Counted from the stretch's first letter, positions 8,489 to 17,728 are shown. The stretch is DNA of 63,353 nucleotides from Zoogloea oleivorans (GCA_030157785.1 JAOAUC010000028.1:1-63353), one strand, 5' to 3'. Made by a program: numbers and translations. Notes: a model not told the origin generated them from the letters alone.

Positions 8489-10198
8489 ATGCGAAACCCG
8501 ATTCCCAACAGCGCTCGCTGGATTGTTCGCGTGACCCTCAGTCTCGTCGTGATCATCGCGGTTCTGCTTCTCTATGATTTCCTGCATGTGGAGTACGCGA
8601 AGTACGAAGGGCTTGAGCGGCAGCAACTTGCGCTCCGAGACGCGAAGGCCAAACTGGCAAGCGCCAAAGACACGTTCGCCCAAAGCGTTGTGTCGCGCCT
8701 CCCCGCTGGCAATGCACCCGTGAACGTAGTAGCCGATGGCATCAGCGCGCTGGAGAGGGAGATCAGTACCAAGCGCGCGGCGCGCGACAAGGTCTGGAAT
8801 GACCACCCGATCGAGCGCCTGCTGCCGTTTACCGACACTTTCCTGGAGATTACCCTGCTGGACATCGAGCTAGGCTACCTGCGGCAAGGCCTCACCCATG
8901 TCAAAAATCTACACAGCTTCGTCACGGGGCCGGCGGAAACGGAGCGGCAAATTGCCTGGTACACGGCGCGCAGCAGCGAGCTTGCCGACCGGATTTTTCG
9001 AAATAAAACCTTGCAGTGGAAGCTATCCCGAAGTGATCCTCTGAGCTGGCAGGTACCATTCACGGCTGCCTTTCAGGAGATGCAGAGTCTTGAGGCAAAA
9101 GAAGAGTCGCTGCAGGAGACCCGAAGGCAGCACGAGGCCGAGATCCGGCGTCTGGGCGAGGTGCTGGCGTCCTTGAAAAAGCGGCTGCCGCCTGGCCCGA
9201 TAGTTCTCAACCGCCAACCGGCCGCACGCGTCCTCCAGCAGGTCGATGAGCGTCTCGCCCAGAACGAGAAACAGCTCAGCGGCTCGACTTTCCACAAGTT
9301 CATGCGGCCCGTACTGGAGGTGCTGCCCAAGGCGCTGGGGATACTTGCTCTCGCGCTGGTCTCGCCACTGCTGGTCAAGGGGATTGCCTATTATCTGATC
9401 GCACCGCTGGCTGCCCGCTGTCGGCCTGTTCATTTGCTCCCCGGCGCATCTGGCAAGGTATTGACGGCCGCGGGCACGGCAGGCAGCGAGGCGGGGCAGG
9501 AATTTTCGTCACGTGTGTCGCTCCCGCTCCTTGTCGATGAACGAACGGAACTGCTGATTCTGCCGAGCTACCTGCTGAGTCTGCCGCTCCACGTCGAGAG
9601 TTCCACGCGCTGGTTACTCGACTGGTCGATACCGCTCACCAGCCTGCTGGCCGGCATGTACCGCCTGACCTGCATTCGTCCGAGTCGGGCGGAACACATC
9701 ACCATCTCGTCATCGACCGACCCGCTGGCCGAGTTTTCGCTGCTCGATGTTCCAGCAGGGGCCGCGCTGGTGCTGCAGCCGAGCTGTCTGGTCGGGGTCA
9801 TCCAGAACCGGAATGAAGGGCTCAGGATCTCCCGCCACTGGCGCATCGGCAGTCTGCACGCATGGCTGACGCTACAGTTCCGCTACATTGTTTTTCATGG
9901 CCCAGCCAGACTGCTCGTCAAGGGCTGCCGCGGCGTGCGGGTCGAGCCAGCGATCTTCGGACGAGGCGTCAATCAGGCCGCCACGCTGGGTTTCAGCGCC
10001 AATCTGGCCTATTCGGTGGCGCGCAACGAAACCTTCTTTTCCTACTACTTTGGCGAGCGTGAGCTGTTCAACGACAGCTGGAGCGGCGAGGGGGTTTGTG
10101 TCCATGCCGAAACCCCCTCTGCAGGCGACCGCTCAGGCCTTTTTGGGCGGGGTATTTATGGACTGATCGATTCAATGCTGAAGGCTTTCGGCATCTGA
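8489..10198 (+). CDS. Membrane-anchored coiled-coil protein with AIM24-like C-terminus
   Basis: A 569-residue protein. An N-terminal membrane anchor (residues ~13-30, VRVTLSLVVIIAVLLLYDFL) is followed by long charged helices likely to form coiled coils, then a second hydrophobic segment (~280-302, VLPKALGILALALVSPLLV). The C-terminal ~230 residues are beta-rich (VLQPSCLVGVIQ, LLVKGCRGVRVEPA, ETFFSYYFGERELFNDSWSG) and resemble the AIM24/TIGR00266 fold; that match is tentative. No strong ribosome-binding site precedes the ATG. Function unknown. It stands alone between a dead integrase and a stretch of remnants. Confidence 0.7.
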   Translation: MRNPIPNSARWIVRVTLSLVVIIAVLLLYDFLHVEYAKYEGLERQQLALRDAKAKLASAKDTFAQSVVSRLPAGNAPVNVVADGISALEREISTKRAARDKVWNDHPIERLLPFTDTFLEITLLDIELGYLRQGLTHVKNLHSFVTGPAETERQIAWYTARSSELADRIFRNKTLQWKLSRSDPLSWQVPFTAAFQEMQSLEAKEESLQETRRQHEAEIRRLGEVLASLKKRLPPGPIVLNRQPAARVLQQVDERLAQNEKQLSGSTFHKFMRPVLEVLPKALGILALALVSPLLVKGIAYYLIAPLAARCRPVHLLPGASGKVLTAAGTAGSEAGQEFSSRVSLPLLVDERTELLILPSYLLSLPLHVESSTRWLLDWSIPLTSLLAGMYRLTCIRPSRAEHITISSSTDPLAEFSLLDVPAGAALVLQPSCLVGVIQNRNEGLRISRHWRIGSLHAWLTLQFRYIVFHGPARLLVKGCRGVRVEPAIFGRGVNQAATLGFSANLAYSVARNETFFSYYFGERELFNDSWSGEGVCVHAETPSAGDRSGLFGRGIYGLIDSMLKAFGI

Positions 10199-10743
10199 GG
10201 ACTTAGGGAGCCTCTGTCGAGATTCATCGTCATGGCATGAGTCATGCGGCTGGCCGCCGACCTGAGGACGTTGGCGCCCTTTTATTTGTGCGTTGAGCAT
10301 CTGCTTCGCATCAGATCGAATGTCACTTACGTGTCGGAAGTTCGATTTCATCGGCCGGAGAAGCGGCCATTGACCTCAGTCAGGGGCCGAACGGCAGGTG
10401 ACAGTCGCATTGCCGCCCGAGTCTGGCCAGAGGCCCAAGGTTGGCTCCGGCCGAGAAGCCGCCCCCGTACTCCCTCTGTCATTTTGAGATATACCCGCGT
10501 TCCGGAGTCCCCTCTGAACGAAGCCGGCTGAAAGCGACTCCTCAGCCAGATTCGCGATGCTGACGTGGTGCCGGTGATCGGATCGGAGTTGCTGGTCGGC
10601 GGGGGCGGGGAGGGTGGGCTGCCGCGCAGGATTGCTGTGGGGGCGGCTTGAGTCGCTTGCCCGCTTTTCCGTTGATCAAGGTCCGAGGGCGACTGAAGTC
10701 GCCCCTACAGGTGCCTGGGGAGGCTGGCGTGTCTGTGCCTGCA
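10199..10743. other. Gene-poor stretch with a SIR2-like N-terminal remnant
   Basis: No intact gene is visible here. Around 10,536-10,650 the plus strand reads LLSQIRDADVVPVIGSELLV, the typical opening of SIR2-like proteins in defence islands, but it stops within about 20 further residues. I treat it as a decayed fragment. The rest holds a REP-like element (10,687) and nothing else I recognise. Confidence 0.4.
10687..10710 (-). repeat. REP-like palindromic element, copy 2
   Basis: GGGCGACTGAAGTCGCCC followed by CTACAG. Read on the minus strand it matches the design of the element at 4341-4363 (GTAGGGGCGA, TTCA, TCGCCC) with a compensated change in the arms. Confidence 0.6.
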
Positions 10744-10778
10744 TAAAAAACGGCGCCCCGGAAATCCGGGGCGCCGTT
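10744..10778 (-). terminator. Rho-independent terminator of aceB
   Basis: A perfect 13-bp stem (10,749-10,761 with 10,766-10,778) and AAAT loop, rich in GC, is followed on the minus strand by a run of six T (10,745-10,750). It lies 24 bases past the aceB stop. Confidence 0.9.
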
Positions 10779-10801
10779 GTCAGCGTGCAGTCTTGAAAAG
10801 C

Positions 10802-12400
10802 TTAGTCCATCGCTTCGTACAGCGGCAGGGTCAGGAATTCCGGGTATTCCGGGGTCAGCGACATCTGGTCGAAGATCACCGCGGCTTGCTCGTAGCTGGC
10901 CGTGTCTTCGCCCTGGGCGCTGACAAAGGCCTTCACCTTGGCGAGTTCTTCGGCAATCATCGGGCGGACCATTTCAACGGTGACCTTGCGGCCGTCGTCG
11001 AGGATGCCCTTGGGCGAAACGACCCACTGCCACACTTGCGAGCGGGAGATTTCGGCGGTGGCGGCATCTTCCATCAGGTTATGGATGGGCACGCAGCCGT
11101 TGCCGGCCAGCCAGGAGCCGAGGTAGTGGATGCCGACGTTGATGTTGTTGCGCAGGCCGGCTTCGGTGATGGGCTGCTCGGGCTGGAAGTCGAGCCACTG
11201 GGCCGGGCCGAACTTGCCTTCGACCTGCTTTTCCCACTGGTTGGGCTTGTCGCCGAGGACCTTCTGGAACTCTTCGGCTGCGATGGCGACGAGGCCCGGG
11301 TGAGCCACCCAGCCGCCGTCGAAGCCGTCGTTGGCGTCACGGGTCTTGTCGTGGCGGATGCCGGCGAGGGCCTTTTCGTTGGCGACCGGATCGTTCTTGA
11401 TCGGGATCAGGGCCGACATGCCGCCCATGGCCGGGGCGCCGCGCTTGTGGCAGGCCTGCACCAGGGCCAGGGCGTAGCCGCGCATGAAGGGCACTTCCAT
11501 GGTGATGGCGCTGCGCTGGGCCAGGCAGAAATCCTTGTTCTTCTTGAACTTCTTGATGCAGGAAAAGATGTAGTCCCAGCGGCCGGCGTTGAGGCCGGCG
11601 GAGTGGTTGCGCAGCTCAAAGAGGATTTCTTCCATCTCGAAGGTGGCGAGAATGGTTTCGACCAGAACGGTGGCCTTGATGGTGCCCTGGGGCAGACCGA
11701 TGTGGTCTTGCGCCATCACGAAGATGTCGTTCCACAGGCGGGCTTCCAGGTGGCTTTCCATCTTCGGCAGGTAGAAGAAGGGGCCGGCGCCGCGGGCGAT
11801 CTGCTCTTTGGCGTTGTGGAAGAGCACGAGGCCGAAGTCGAAGATGCCGCCGGAGACGCGCTGGCCATCAACGAGGACGTGCTTTTCGTCCAGGTGCCAG
11901 CCGCGGGGGCGGATCTGCAGGGTGGCGATCTTGTCGTTGAGCTTGTATTCCTTGCCGGCTTCGTTCTTGAACGAGAGTTCGCGGCGGATGGCCTTGTAGA
12001 GGTTGATCTGGCCCTGGATCTGGTTGTCCCACTTCGGGCTGTTGGAGTCCTCGAAGTCGGTCATGTAGGAATCAGCGCCGGAGTTGAAGCCGTTGATGAT
12101 CATCTTGGCTTCGACCGGGCCGGTGATTTCGACGCGGCGGTTTTCGAGGGCCTTGGGCAGCGGGGCAACCTTCCAGTCGCCTTCGCGGATGTGCTTGGTT
12201 TCCGGCAGGAAGTCAGGCATTTCGCCGGCATCGATGCGGGCCTGGCGCTCGACGCGGGCCTTCAGCAGTTCCTGGCGACGGGGCTCGAAGGCGCGGTGCA
12301 GCTTGGCGACCAGTTCGAGGGCTTCCGGGGTGAGGATGGTTTCGTAGCCCGGTTGAAGCGGGGCGTTGATCTGCAGGCCGGCGGGGAGGGTGAGGCTCAT
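10802..12400 (-). CDS. aceB: Malate synthase A
   Basis: Condenses glyoxylate and acetyl-CoA to malate in the glyoxylate shunt, needed for growth on acetate or fatty acids. The product is 532 residues, the size of malate synthase A (not the larger G form). Recognisable blocks are MTDFEDSNSPKWDN, LQIRPRGWHLDEKHV, FYLPKMESHLEARLWND, VLVETILATFEMEEI, RNHSAGLNAGRWDYIFS, MGGMSALIPIK and DGGWVAHPGL. It appears monocistronic, with its own terminator. Isocitrate lyase is not in the window. Confidence 0.97.
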   Translation of the reverse strand: MSLTLPAGLQINAPLQPGYETILTPEALELVAKLHRAFEPRRQELLKARVERQARIDAGEMPDFLPETKHIREGDWKVAPLPKALENRRVEITGPVEAKMIINGFNSGADSYMTDFEDSNSPKWDNQIQGQINLYKAIRRELSFKNEAGKEYKLNDKIATLQIRPRGWHLDEKHVLVDGQRVSGGIFDFGLVLFHNAKEQIARGAGPFFYLPKMESHLEARLWNDIFVMAQDHIGLPQGTIKATVLVETILATFEMEEILFELRNHSAGLNAGRWDYIFSCIKKFKKNKDFCLAQRSAITMEVPFMRGYALALVQACHKRGAPAMGGMSALIPIKNDPVANEKALAGIRHDKTRDANDGFDGGWVAHPGLVAIAAEEFQKVLGDKPNQWEKQVEGKFGPAQWLDFQPEQPITEAGLRNNINVGIHYLGSWLAGNGCVPIHNLMEDAATAEISRSQVWQWVVSPKGILDDGRKVTVEMVRPMIAEELAKVKAFVSAQGEDTASYEQAAVIFDQMSLTPEYPEFLTLPLYEAMD

Positions 12401-12445
12401 GATGACTCCTGATGGGGAAGGTTGAGTGGAAGTTATAGCGGAAAC

Positions 12446-13138
12446 TCAGGCGCGGTGGCGCGCCACGAAATCGACGACATCGGTGAGCTGGCGGCCCTGG
12501 ACGGTGGGCGTCACGTCCAGTTGCTCGAGCGGCTGGCCGCTGCGGTTGATCCAGAAGGTGGTGTAGCCATACCAGCTGGCCCCGGCGGCATCCCAGCCGT
12601 TCGACGAGACGAAGAGGATACGCTCGGCGGGGCAGCCGAAGGCTTGCGGGCCAAGGGCGTAGGCGTCGGCGCTGGTTTTGTACTGGTGCACGGCGTCGAC
12701 CGACAGCACGTGGTCGAAAAGGCCGTTCATGCCGGCACTCTTGATGGCCACGTCGAGCATGCCGGGGGTGCCGTTGGACAGGATTGCGGTGGGCACGCCG
12801 GCTTGCTTGAGGGCCTTGAGGGCGCCGAGGTTTTCGGGGAAGGGCGACAGGCAGGCGTACTGGTTCATCAGCTGCGTGCGGCGTTGGGCGTCGAGTTCAA
12901 GGCCGAGCCGGGCGGCGGCAAAGACGAGGCCGTCCTGGGTGACTTCAAGGAAGGGCTTGTAGCGGCCGGACAGCGTGCGGATGAAGCTGTATTCGATCTG
13001 CTTGCTGCGCCACAGGTCGGCCAGGGCGGCACCCTTGCCCGGGTAGAGCTGCTCGGCCAGCAGGCCCACCGAGTAGACGTCGAAGAGCGTGCCGAAGGCA
13101 TCGAACGCGACAGCCTGGATTCGGGGGGGATGCGCCAT
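12446..13138 (-). CDS. Haloacid dehalogenase type II (HAD superfamily hydrolase)
   Basis: A 230-residue HAD-superfamily hydrolase close to L-2-haloacid dehalogenases. Motif I is AVAFDAFGTLFD, with Asp12 as likely nucleophile. Motif II is ILSNGTPGM, the conserved lysine lies in VHQYKTSADAY, and FVSSNGWDAAGA forms the last motif. The ATG at 13,138 begins the conserved region; an open extension upstream is not supported. It is divergent from a LysR regulator, which suggests regulation by it. The natural substrate may not be a haloacid; family membership does not fix it. Confidence 0.85.
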   Translation of the reverse strand: MAHPPRIQAVAFDAFGTLFDVYSVGLLAEQLYPGKGAALADLWRSKQIEYSFIRTLSGRYKPFLEVTQDGLVFAAARLGLELDAQRRTQLMNQYACLSPFPENLGALKALKQAGVPTAILSNGTPGMLDVAIKSAGMNGLFDHVLSVDAVHQYKTSADAYALGPQAFGCPAERILFVSSNGWDAAGASWYGYTTFWINRSGQPLEQLDVTPTVQGRQLTDVVDFVARHRA

Positions 13139-13294
13139 GCTCTGGGTAACCTGTGTGGGCTGATGTGGGTTTGGGTGGAGCCTCGGGGGCGCTTCGTCCA
13201 GGTTTGTGGCCTGGTGGCGCCCCTCGGGGTCCTGTCTCCTCAACCTCAACGGAGCGAAGTTTATTCAATGCATAAAGAAAAAAAAAGCCATAAT

Positions 13295-13310
13295 AAAATC
13301 AAATGATTTT
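13295..13310. promoter_or_regulatory. Palindrome in the dehalogenase/LysR divergent region
   Basis: AAAATCA-AA-TGATTTT is a perfect 7-bp inverted repeat 17 bases upstream of the LysR start, in an AT-rich patch (13,260-13,320) that contrasts with its GC-rich surroundings. LysR regulators bind interrupted palindromes between divergent genes, so this is a candidate autoregulatory operator. Confidence 0.4.
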
Positions 13311-13326
13311 TTACTTTTAGTATGCA

Positions 13327-14235
13327 ATGAACAGCTTCAAGGAAATCGAGGCCTTCGTCAGCGTGGCCACCCGGGGCAGTCTTTCGGCGGCGGCGCGGGC
13401 CGATGGCGTTACGCCGGCGATGATGGGGCGGCGCATCGACACGCTGGAGGAGCGGCTTGGCGTGAAGTTGCTGGTGCGCACGACGCGCAAGCTGAGCCTG
13501 ACCTTCGAGGGCAGTGCCTTTCTGGAGGACTGCCAGCGCATCCTCAATGATCTGGCCAATGCCGAGGCGTCGGTGAGCCTGGGCGGGGTGAAGGCCAGCG
13601 GGCATATCAAGGTGTCGGCACCGGCCGGCTTCGGGCGACGTCATGTGGCGCCGCTGGTGCGGGACTTCCTGGTCACGCATCCGGATGTCAGTTGCTCCCT
13701 CGATCTTTCTGACCGGGTTGTGGATCTGGTGAATGAGGGCGTTGATTGCGCGATCCGGATCGGTGAACTTGCCGATTCGAGCCTGGTGTCGGTGCGTCTG
13801 GCGGACAACCGGCGGGTGGTGGTGGCAAGCCCCGCCTACCTGGATCGGCATGGCATTCCGGCAACGCCCGAGGCGCTGGCTGCCCACAATTGTCTGGCAC
13901 TGAATCCCCAGCGCGGCTGGGTGTTCGGCGATCCGGAGGATCCGGGGCGCACGCAGGTTCAGAAAGTGTCGGGGCGCTTCGAATGCAACGACGGCACGGT
14001 GCTGCGCGAATGGGCGCTGGGCGGGCTGGGGCTTGCCTGGCGGTCGATGTGGGAGGTTGAGGCCGATCTGGCGAGCGGTGCGCTGGTGTCGGTACTCGAC
14101 GCCTTTGCGGCGCCGACCACGGGTATCTATGCGGTGTTTCCCCAGAACCGGCGCTTGCCGCTGCGGGTGCGTCTGCTGATCGACTTTCTGCGCGCTTCTT
14201 ACAGCCGGCCGGATTATTGGCGGGTTGGTGATTGA
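13327..14235 (+). CDS. LysR family transcriptional regulator
   Basis: A 302-residue LysR-type regulator. The N-terminal winged helix-turn-helix is typical (FKEIEAFVSVATRGSLSAAA, IDTLEERLGVKLLVRTTRKLSLT), and residues ~90-300 form the periplasmic-binding-like effector domain (HIKVSAPAGFGRRHVAPL, DCAIRIGELADSSLVSVRL). It is divergent from the dehalogenase gene and probably controls it and itself. The effector is unknown. Its last 22 bases overlap the convergent TonB-like gene. Confidence 0.92.
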   Translation: MNSFKEIEAFVSVATRGSLSAAARADGVTPAMMGRRIDTLEERLGVKLLVRTTRKLSLTFEGSAFLEDCQRILNDLANAEASVSLGGVKASGHIKVSAPAGFGRRHVAPLVRDFLVTHPDVSCSLDLSDRVVDLVNEGVDCAIRIGELADSSLVSVRLADNRRVVVASPAYLDRHGIPATPEALAAHNCLALNPQRGWVFGDPEDPGRTQVQKVSGRFECNDGTVLREWALGGLGLAWRSMWEVEADLASGALVSVLDAFAAPTTGIYAVFPQNRRLPLRVRLLIDFLRASYSRPDYWRVGD

Positions 14236-14846
14236 GGCAGCGGGGTGGGTGCGACGCTGAAGCCCTGGTCGGCGGGGTTCTCCAGCTCGAATTCGATCCG
14301 GATGCGGCTGGGTACCGGGTGGCCGAGGATTTCTGCCGGTACAAAACGCCAGCTCGTCAGGGTGCCGCAGTAGATGGCGGCGGCTTCGCACATGCGCGGC
14401 TCGCAGATGGAGCGAAGCTGCATCACGCGCCCGTCCGCGCCGATATCCAGCTCGATCTGAAAGCTGCCCGACGGTGCGCCGGGCGTGGAGGGCCAGTCAT
14501 CCGGCGAGACCGTGGTCAGCAAGGTCGGGGCGCGGGTCAGGGCAAAGGTGGGGAAGTAGGGCGGGCTTGGTTCTGCGGGTGATGGGGCGACGGGCTCGGG
14601 TGCCGGCGGTGTCGCTTCGCGCTTGCCGATTTTTTTGGAGGGTGCTGTCTGCTCTGCCAGGGGCCGTATGGTGGAGTGGGCCGGGGTGGCGGGGGGCGAC
14701 TCCATGCGCACTTGCAGTGCCCTGGCGCTTGTTGCGGGCCCGGTGATGGGGGCGGAGGATGGGCTGTACGTTACCAGCGCTGCCAGATGCAGAACGACGG
14801 AAAAGGCGGTGGCGAGGGCGAGATGGGGAGCAGTCTGGAACGTCAT
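14214..14846 (-). CDS. TonB-like periplasmic-spanning protein
   Basis: A 210-residue protein with one N-terminal hydrophobic segment (residues ~8-27, LALATAFSVVLHLAALVTYS), a proline/alanine-rich linker (PAPEPVAPSPAEPSPP) and a C-terminal beta-alpha-beta domain with a TonB-like pattern (FQIELDIGADGRVMQL, WRFVPAEILGHPVPSRIRIEFELE). TonB couples inner-membrane energy to outer-membrane receptors, but no ExbB/ExbD genes are adjacent. Convergent 22-base overlap with the LysR gene. Confidence 0.65.
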   Translation of the reverse strand: MTFQTAPHLALATAFSVVLHLAALVTYSPSSAPITGPATSARALQVRMESPPATPAHSTIRPLAEQTAPSKKIGKREATPPAPEPVAPSPAEPSPPYFPTFALTRAPTLLTTVSPDDWPSTPGAPSGSFQIELDIGADGRVMQLRSICEPRMCEAAAIYCGTLTSWRFVPAEILGHPVPSRIRIEFELENPADQGFSVAPTPLPQSPTRQ

Positions 14847-15002
14847 CGAAAACAGCGATTGGTGCGGTGGGCGGCTGCTGGAAGGATAGGTTGTCGATGG
14901 CCGTTGGCCCCATGCCGCTCATCTGTGCGAACTCCCCGCCTGTCGCCCTCTGCTCGCCGTGGACAGGCGTTGAAGGGATTATGTATGCCTGAGGAGAGGT
15001 TC

Positions 15003-15431
15003 ATGAAAAAGATGTGTGGTTTCACTCTGATCGAGTTGATGATCGTCGTTGTGGTTGTCGGCATTCTTGCGGCGATTGCCATGCCGGCTTACACCGACTT
15101 CATTGCGCGTGGAAAAATTGCCCAAGGCACTGAAGCCTTGTCGGAAGCCAAAGTCCGCATGGAGCAGGTTTTCAACTCCAACCGCTCATATCAGCTTTCT
15201 GGCGGTGGATGTCCCGATTTCAGTGCTTCGTTTTCCGATGTTCCCTTCACCATCGCCCACGATCCTGTCTGCACCGCAACCACCTTCACCCTGAAGGTGA
15301 CGGGAAAATCAGCCAATGGCATGAGCGGTTACTGGTATTCGATCAACGAGAGCAACGAAAAAAAATCGGCCACACCAACCGGCAGCGGTAATTGCTGGCT
15401 GATGAGCAAGGGGACGTCGTGTCCAAGCTGA
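15003..15431 (+). CDS. pilE: PilE-like type IV minor pilin
   Basis: A 142-residue prepilin-like protein. After the short leader MKKMCG, the N-terminus FTLIELMIVVVVVGILAAIA is the class III signal cleaved by PilD, with Glu5 conserved. Two cysteine pairs occur in the C-terminal part, as in PilE-type minor pilins. GGAGAGG precedes the ATG at 15,003, so the shorter start is preferred over ATG 14,985. It heads the pilin operon, upstream of fimT, whereas pilE often ends such clusters. Confidence 0.85.
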   Translation: MKKMCGFTLIELMIVVVVVGILAAIAMPAYTDFIARGKIAQGTEALSEAKVRMEQVFNSNRSYQLSGGGCPDFSASFSDVPFTIAHDPVCTATTFTLKVTGKSANGMSGYWYSINESNEKKSATPTGSGNCWLMSKGTSCPS

Positions 15432-16012
15432 GCAAGCACATCGAGCAAGGCGCCACCCTGCTTGAATTGATGGTCACCCTTATGGTGGCCGCCATTCTGC
15501 TGGCCACGGGTCTTCCGGCCATGAGCGACTGGATCAAGCGCAGTTCGGTGGGGACGGCCGCGGAGCTTATTCAAAACGGCTTGCGCCAGGCCGAAACGGA
15601 AGCGATTCGACGCAACGCCGAGGTGGAATTTGCGCTGACCGACGACACGCCCGGTGCAAGTATGGTGGACACCATGACCGCCAAGGCCAATGGCAAGAAC
15701 TGGCTTATCCGGGTCGTCGATACTGCCGCCGCAAACCGGTATGTGAACGGCAACATGGCAAAACAGTTGTCGGGCGGTTTGAGCTATCAGGGCCCGGCAA
15801 GCATTCGCTTCAGCGGCGCCGGGCGGGTACTTGATTCAACAGGGGCTGCGGTCGGCGCGAAGCAGGTCTTCCGGGTGTCGCGGAGCGGAACCGATCTGGC
15901 CTACTGTGTTTTCGTTACGCCGGGGGGCGGGGTGAAAATGTGCAATCCGGCATACCCCAGCGGCAACCCCCGCGCCTGCCAGCCAATCCTGACGGCTGCC
16001 GAATGTTCTTAA
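15419..16012 (+). CDS. fimT: FimT/GspH family pseudopilin
   Basis: A ~197-residue pseudopilin with the cleavage site G|ATLLELMVTLMVAAILLATG and Glu5. The C-terminal domain has the FimT/GspH pattern (LIQNGLRQAETEAIRRNAEV, ISFSGAGR-like IRFSGAGRVLD). Initiation at GTG 15,419, 13 bases before the pilE stop and after AAGGGG, is favoured; ATG 15,392 is an alternative. Minor pilins of this type prime pilus assembly. Confidence 0.85.
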   Translation: MSKLSKHIEQGATLLELMVTLMVAAILLATGLPAMSDWIKRSSVGTAAELIQNGLRQAETEAIRRNAEVEFALTDDTPGASMVDTMTAKANGKNWLIRVVDTAAANRYVNGNMAKQLSGGLSYQGPASIRFSGAGRVLDSTGAAVGAKQVFRVSRSGTDLAYCVFVTPGGGVKMCNPAYPSGNPRACQPILTAAECS

Positions 16013-16026
16013 ATCCAGGGGTTTCA

Positions 16027-16488
16027 ATGAAACGCCGTGCAATTCGTGGCTATGTCCTGCTCGAGGCGCTTGTCGCGCTATTGATCTTCTCGCTTGGTCT
16101 TCTGGGGATGATCGGATTTCAGGCTGCGTCCACCCGAATAGTGACCGATAGTCGATTTCGTACCGAGGCGGCGATTCTTGCCGATGAGCTGATCGCCAAA
16201 ATGGCGGTGGATCGGCGGGATGTTGCCAAGACCAATTACATCTACGACTCGGAAAGTAATGGCGGCGGTTCGGCCAGCGATACCTGGTTTGTGAAGCGGG
16301 TTAAAGGAGGAAGCCAGTTGCCCAATGCCAAGGCCAAGGTGGAGGTTCTGGATGGGGAGGCTGTTGATACATTCAAGGTCACGGTAAAACTTCAGTGGGA
16401 TTTGCCGTCGTCCGGCACGACTGATAAGGCTGTCAAGCAAAAAGCAGTGGAGCATGGCATTTATGAAACGACAGCATTGCTGTTCTGA
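16027..16488 (+). CDS. pilV: PilV, type IV pilus minor pilin
   Basis: A 153-residue protein with the prepilin-type N-terminus GYVLLEALVALLIFSLGLLGM, characteristic of PilV (Glu5 retained). The ATG at 16,027 follows the fimT stop by 14 bases; an upstream in-frame ATG lies within fimT. PilV joins PilW, PilX, FimT and PilY1 in the tip/priming complex in the inner membrane. The 3' end overlaps pilW. Confidence 0.88.
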   Translation: MKRRAIRGYVLLEALVALLIFSLGLLGMIGFQAASTRIVTDSRFRTEAAILADELIAKMAVDRRDVAKTNYIYDSESNGGGSASDTWFVKRVKGGSQLPNAKAKVEVLDGEAVDTFKVTVKLQWDLPSSGTTDKAVKQKAVEHGIYETTALLF

Positions 16489-17728
16489 GGCGCTGCTTTC
16501 GGGGCGTTCCGCTTGGCGTCGTCGCCGTGGGCAGGCAGGCCTGAGTCTCATCGAAATGATGGTCGGCATGGTGGTAGGCCTTATCGCAAGCCTTGTCATC
16601 ATGAAGAGCTTTTCGTCGAGCGAAATTTATCGCCGCAACATTTCGGGTACCGGCGATGCTTTGCAGTCTGCAGCAATAGCCGCCCAGCGGCTTGACATGG
16701 TTATTCAGGAATCGGGGGCTGGCCTTGCGCGAGGCTCGAAGATCTGGGGCTGCAAATTGCTGGTCAGCGTTGGCGGTTCGACCATCCTGCCGCGAGCCGC
16801 AACCTTTCCAAGTCCTTTTGGCGGGGTGGAGAAGACACTGAGGGCCGTACCTGCGGCCATTCTCGACGGAGGAACGAGTGCCTCCGATGTCATTCTGGTG
16901 ATGGCGGCCGATTCCGCCGCCGGCAACAGGCCGCTTTCCTTCTCGTCTACCGGAACATCCCTGGTCGTTTCTCCCACTCCGGCCCTGGGGATGGGGCTCA
17001 AGACGACAACTGATGCGGCTTTGTATGACCTGTTTCTGGCGGTCCCCCAGGACGTTCCCAACGATCCGGGTGATTGTCGTATGGTCCAGGCTGCCACGAC
17101 CTTTGCGCCCGTGACCCTCACCTCCGATGCATCCCTCGGTGCAAGTGCCGGCCTCAAGGTGGCGACGGTTTCCAGTGCGGACATTCCATTGAACGCAGCA
17201 ACCTACGGGAATGTCGATGCAACGATTGTTTCGAAGGCGCCAGCGGCCTTTCACATGGGTCTCCGTAATGGCCCGACATTCGCGCTGCTGGGCGTCAATA
17301 GCAACGGTGAACTGGTTCAGTACGATGTGCTGAATCGCATCGACCCCCAGGTTTTCAGCGAGAATATTTTTCTGATCAAGGCCCGTTACGGCCTGGATAA
17401 CGGGGTGGGCGGCGTTGATAACGACAACGCCGTCGATGAATGGGTTTCCCCGTCCGAGGGTGGATGGACCATGGCCGACTTGATGGACGGCAAACTGGCG
17501 ACGCAGCAGAAGATCGGATTCGTCAAGGCTATCCGTATTGCGATGGTAATTCGCTCGTCCCAGCCCGTGAGTACTGATGCACCGCTCAGTAAATTGCTGC
17601 TTTTTCAGGATTTGCCGGAAACGAGAAGGTTCTCTCGTGATTTGACGACGGACGAGCAGCGCTACCAGTACCAGATCTATGAGTGGGTGATTCCCCTCCG
17701 CAACATGAAGGCGCCCCCCAATGTCTAA
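16454..17728 (+). CDS. pilW: PilW, type IV pilus assembly minor pilin
   Basis: A 424-residue minor pilin with the class III signal GQAGLSLIEMMVGMVVGLIA and a large C-terminal domain, the size expected for PilW (longer than PilV or FimT). It starts inside the last codons of pilV (overlap 35 bases; ATG 16,463 is an alternative), indicating coupled translation. Part of the pilY1-associated tip complex. Confidence 0.88.
   Translation: MAFMKRQHCCSEALLSGRSAWRRRRGQAGLSLIEMMVGMVVGLIASLVIMKSFSSSEIYRRNISGTGDALQSAAIAAQRLDMVIQESGAGLARGSKIWGCKLLVSVGGSTILPRAATFPSPFGGVEKTLRAVPAAILDGGTSASDVILVMAADSAAGNRPLSFSSTGTSLVVSPTPALGMGLKTTTDAALYDLFLAVPQDVPNDPGDCRMVQAATTFAPVTLTSDASLGASAGLKVATVSSADIPLNAATYGNVDATIVSKAPAAFHMGLRNGPTFALLGVNSNGELVQYDVLNRIDPQVFSENIFLIKARYGLDNGVGGVDNDNAVDEWVSPSEGGWTMADLMDGKLATQQKIGFVKAIRIAMVIRSSQPVSTDAPLSKLLLFQDLPETRRFSRDLTTDEQRYQYQIYEWVIPLRNMKAPPNV

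Noticed and set aside
10793..12412. A 539-codon open frame antisense to aceB
   Set aside because: Malate synthase is intact on the minus strand with its own terminator; the antisense frame has no family features.
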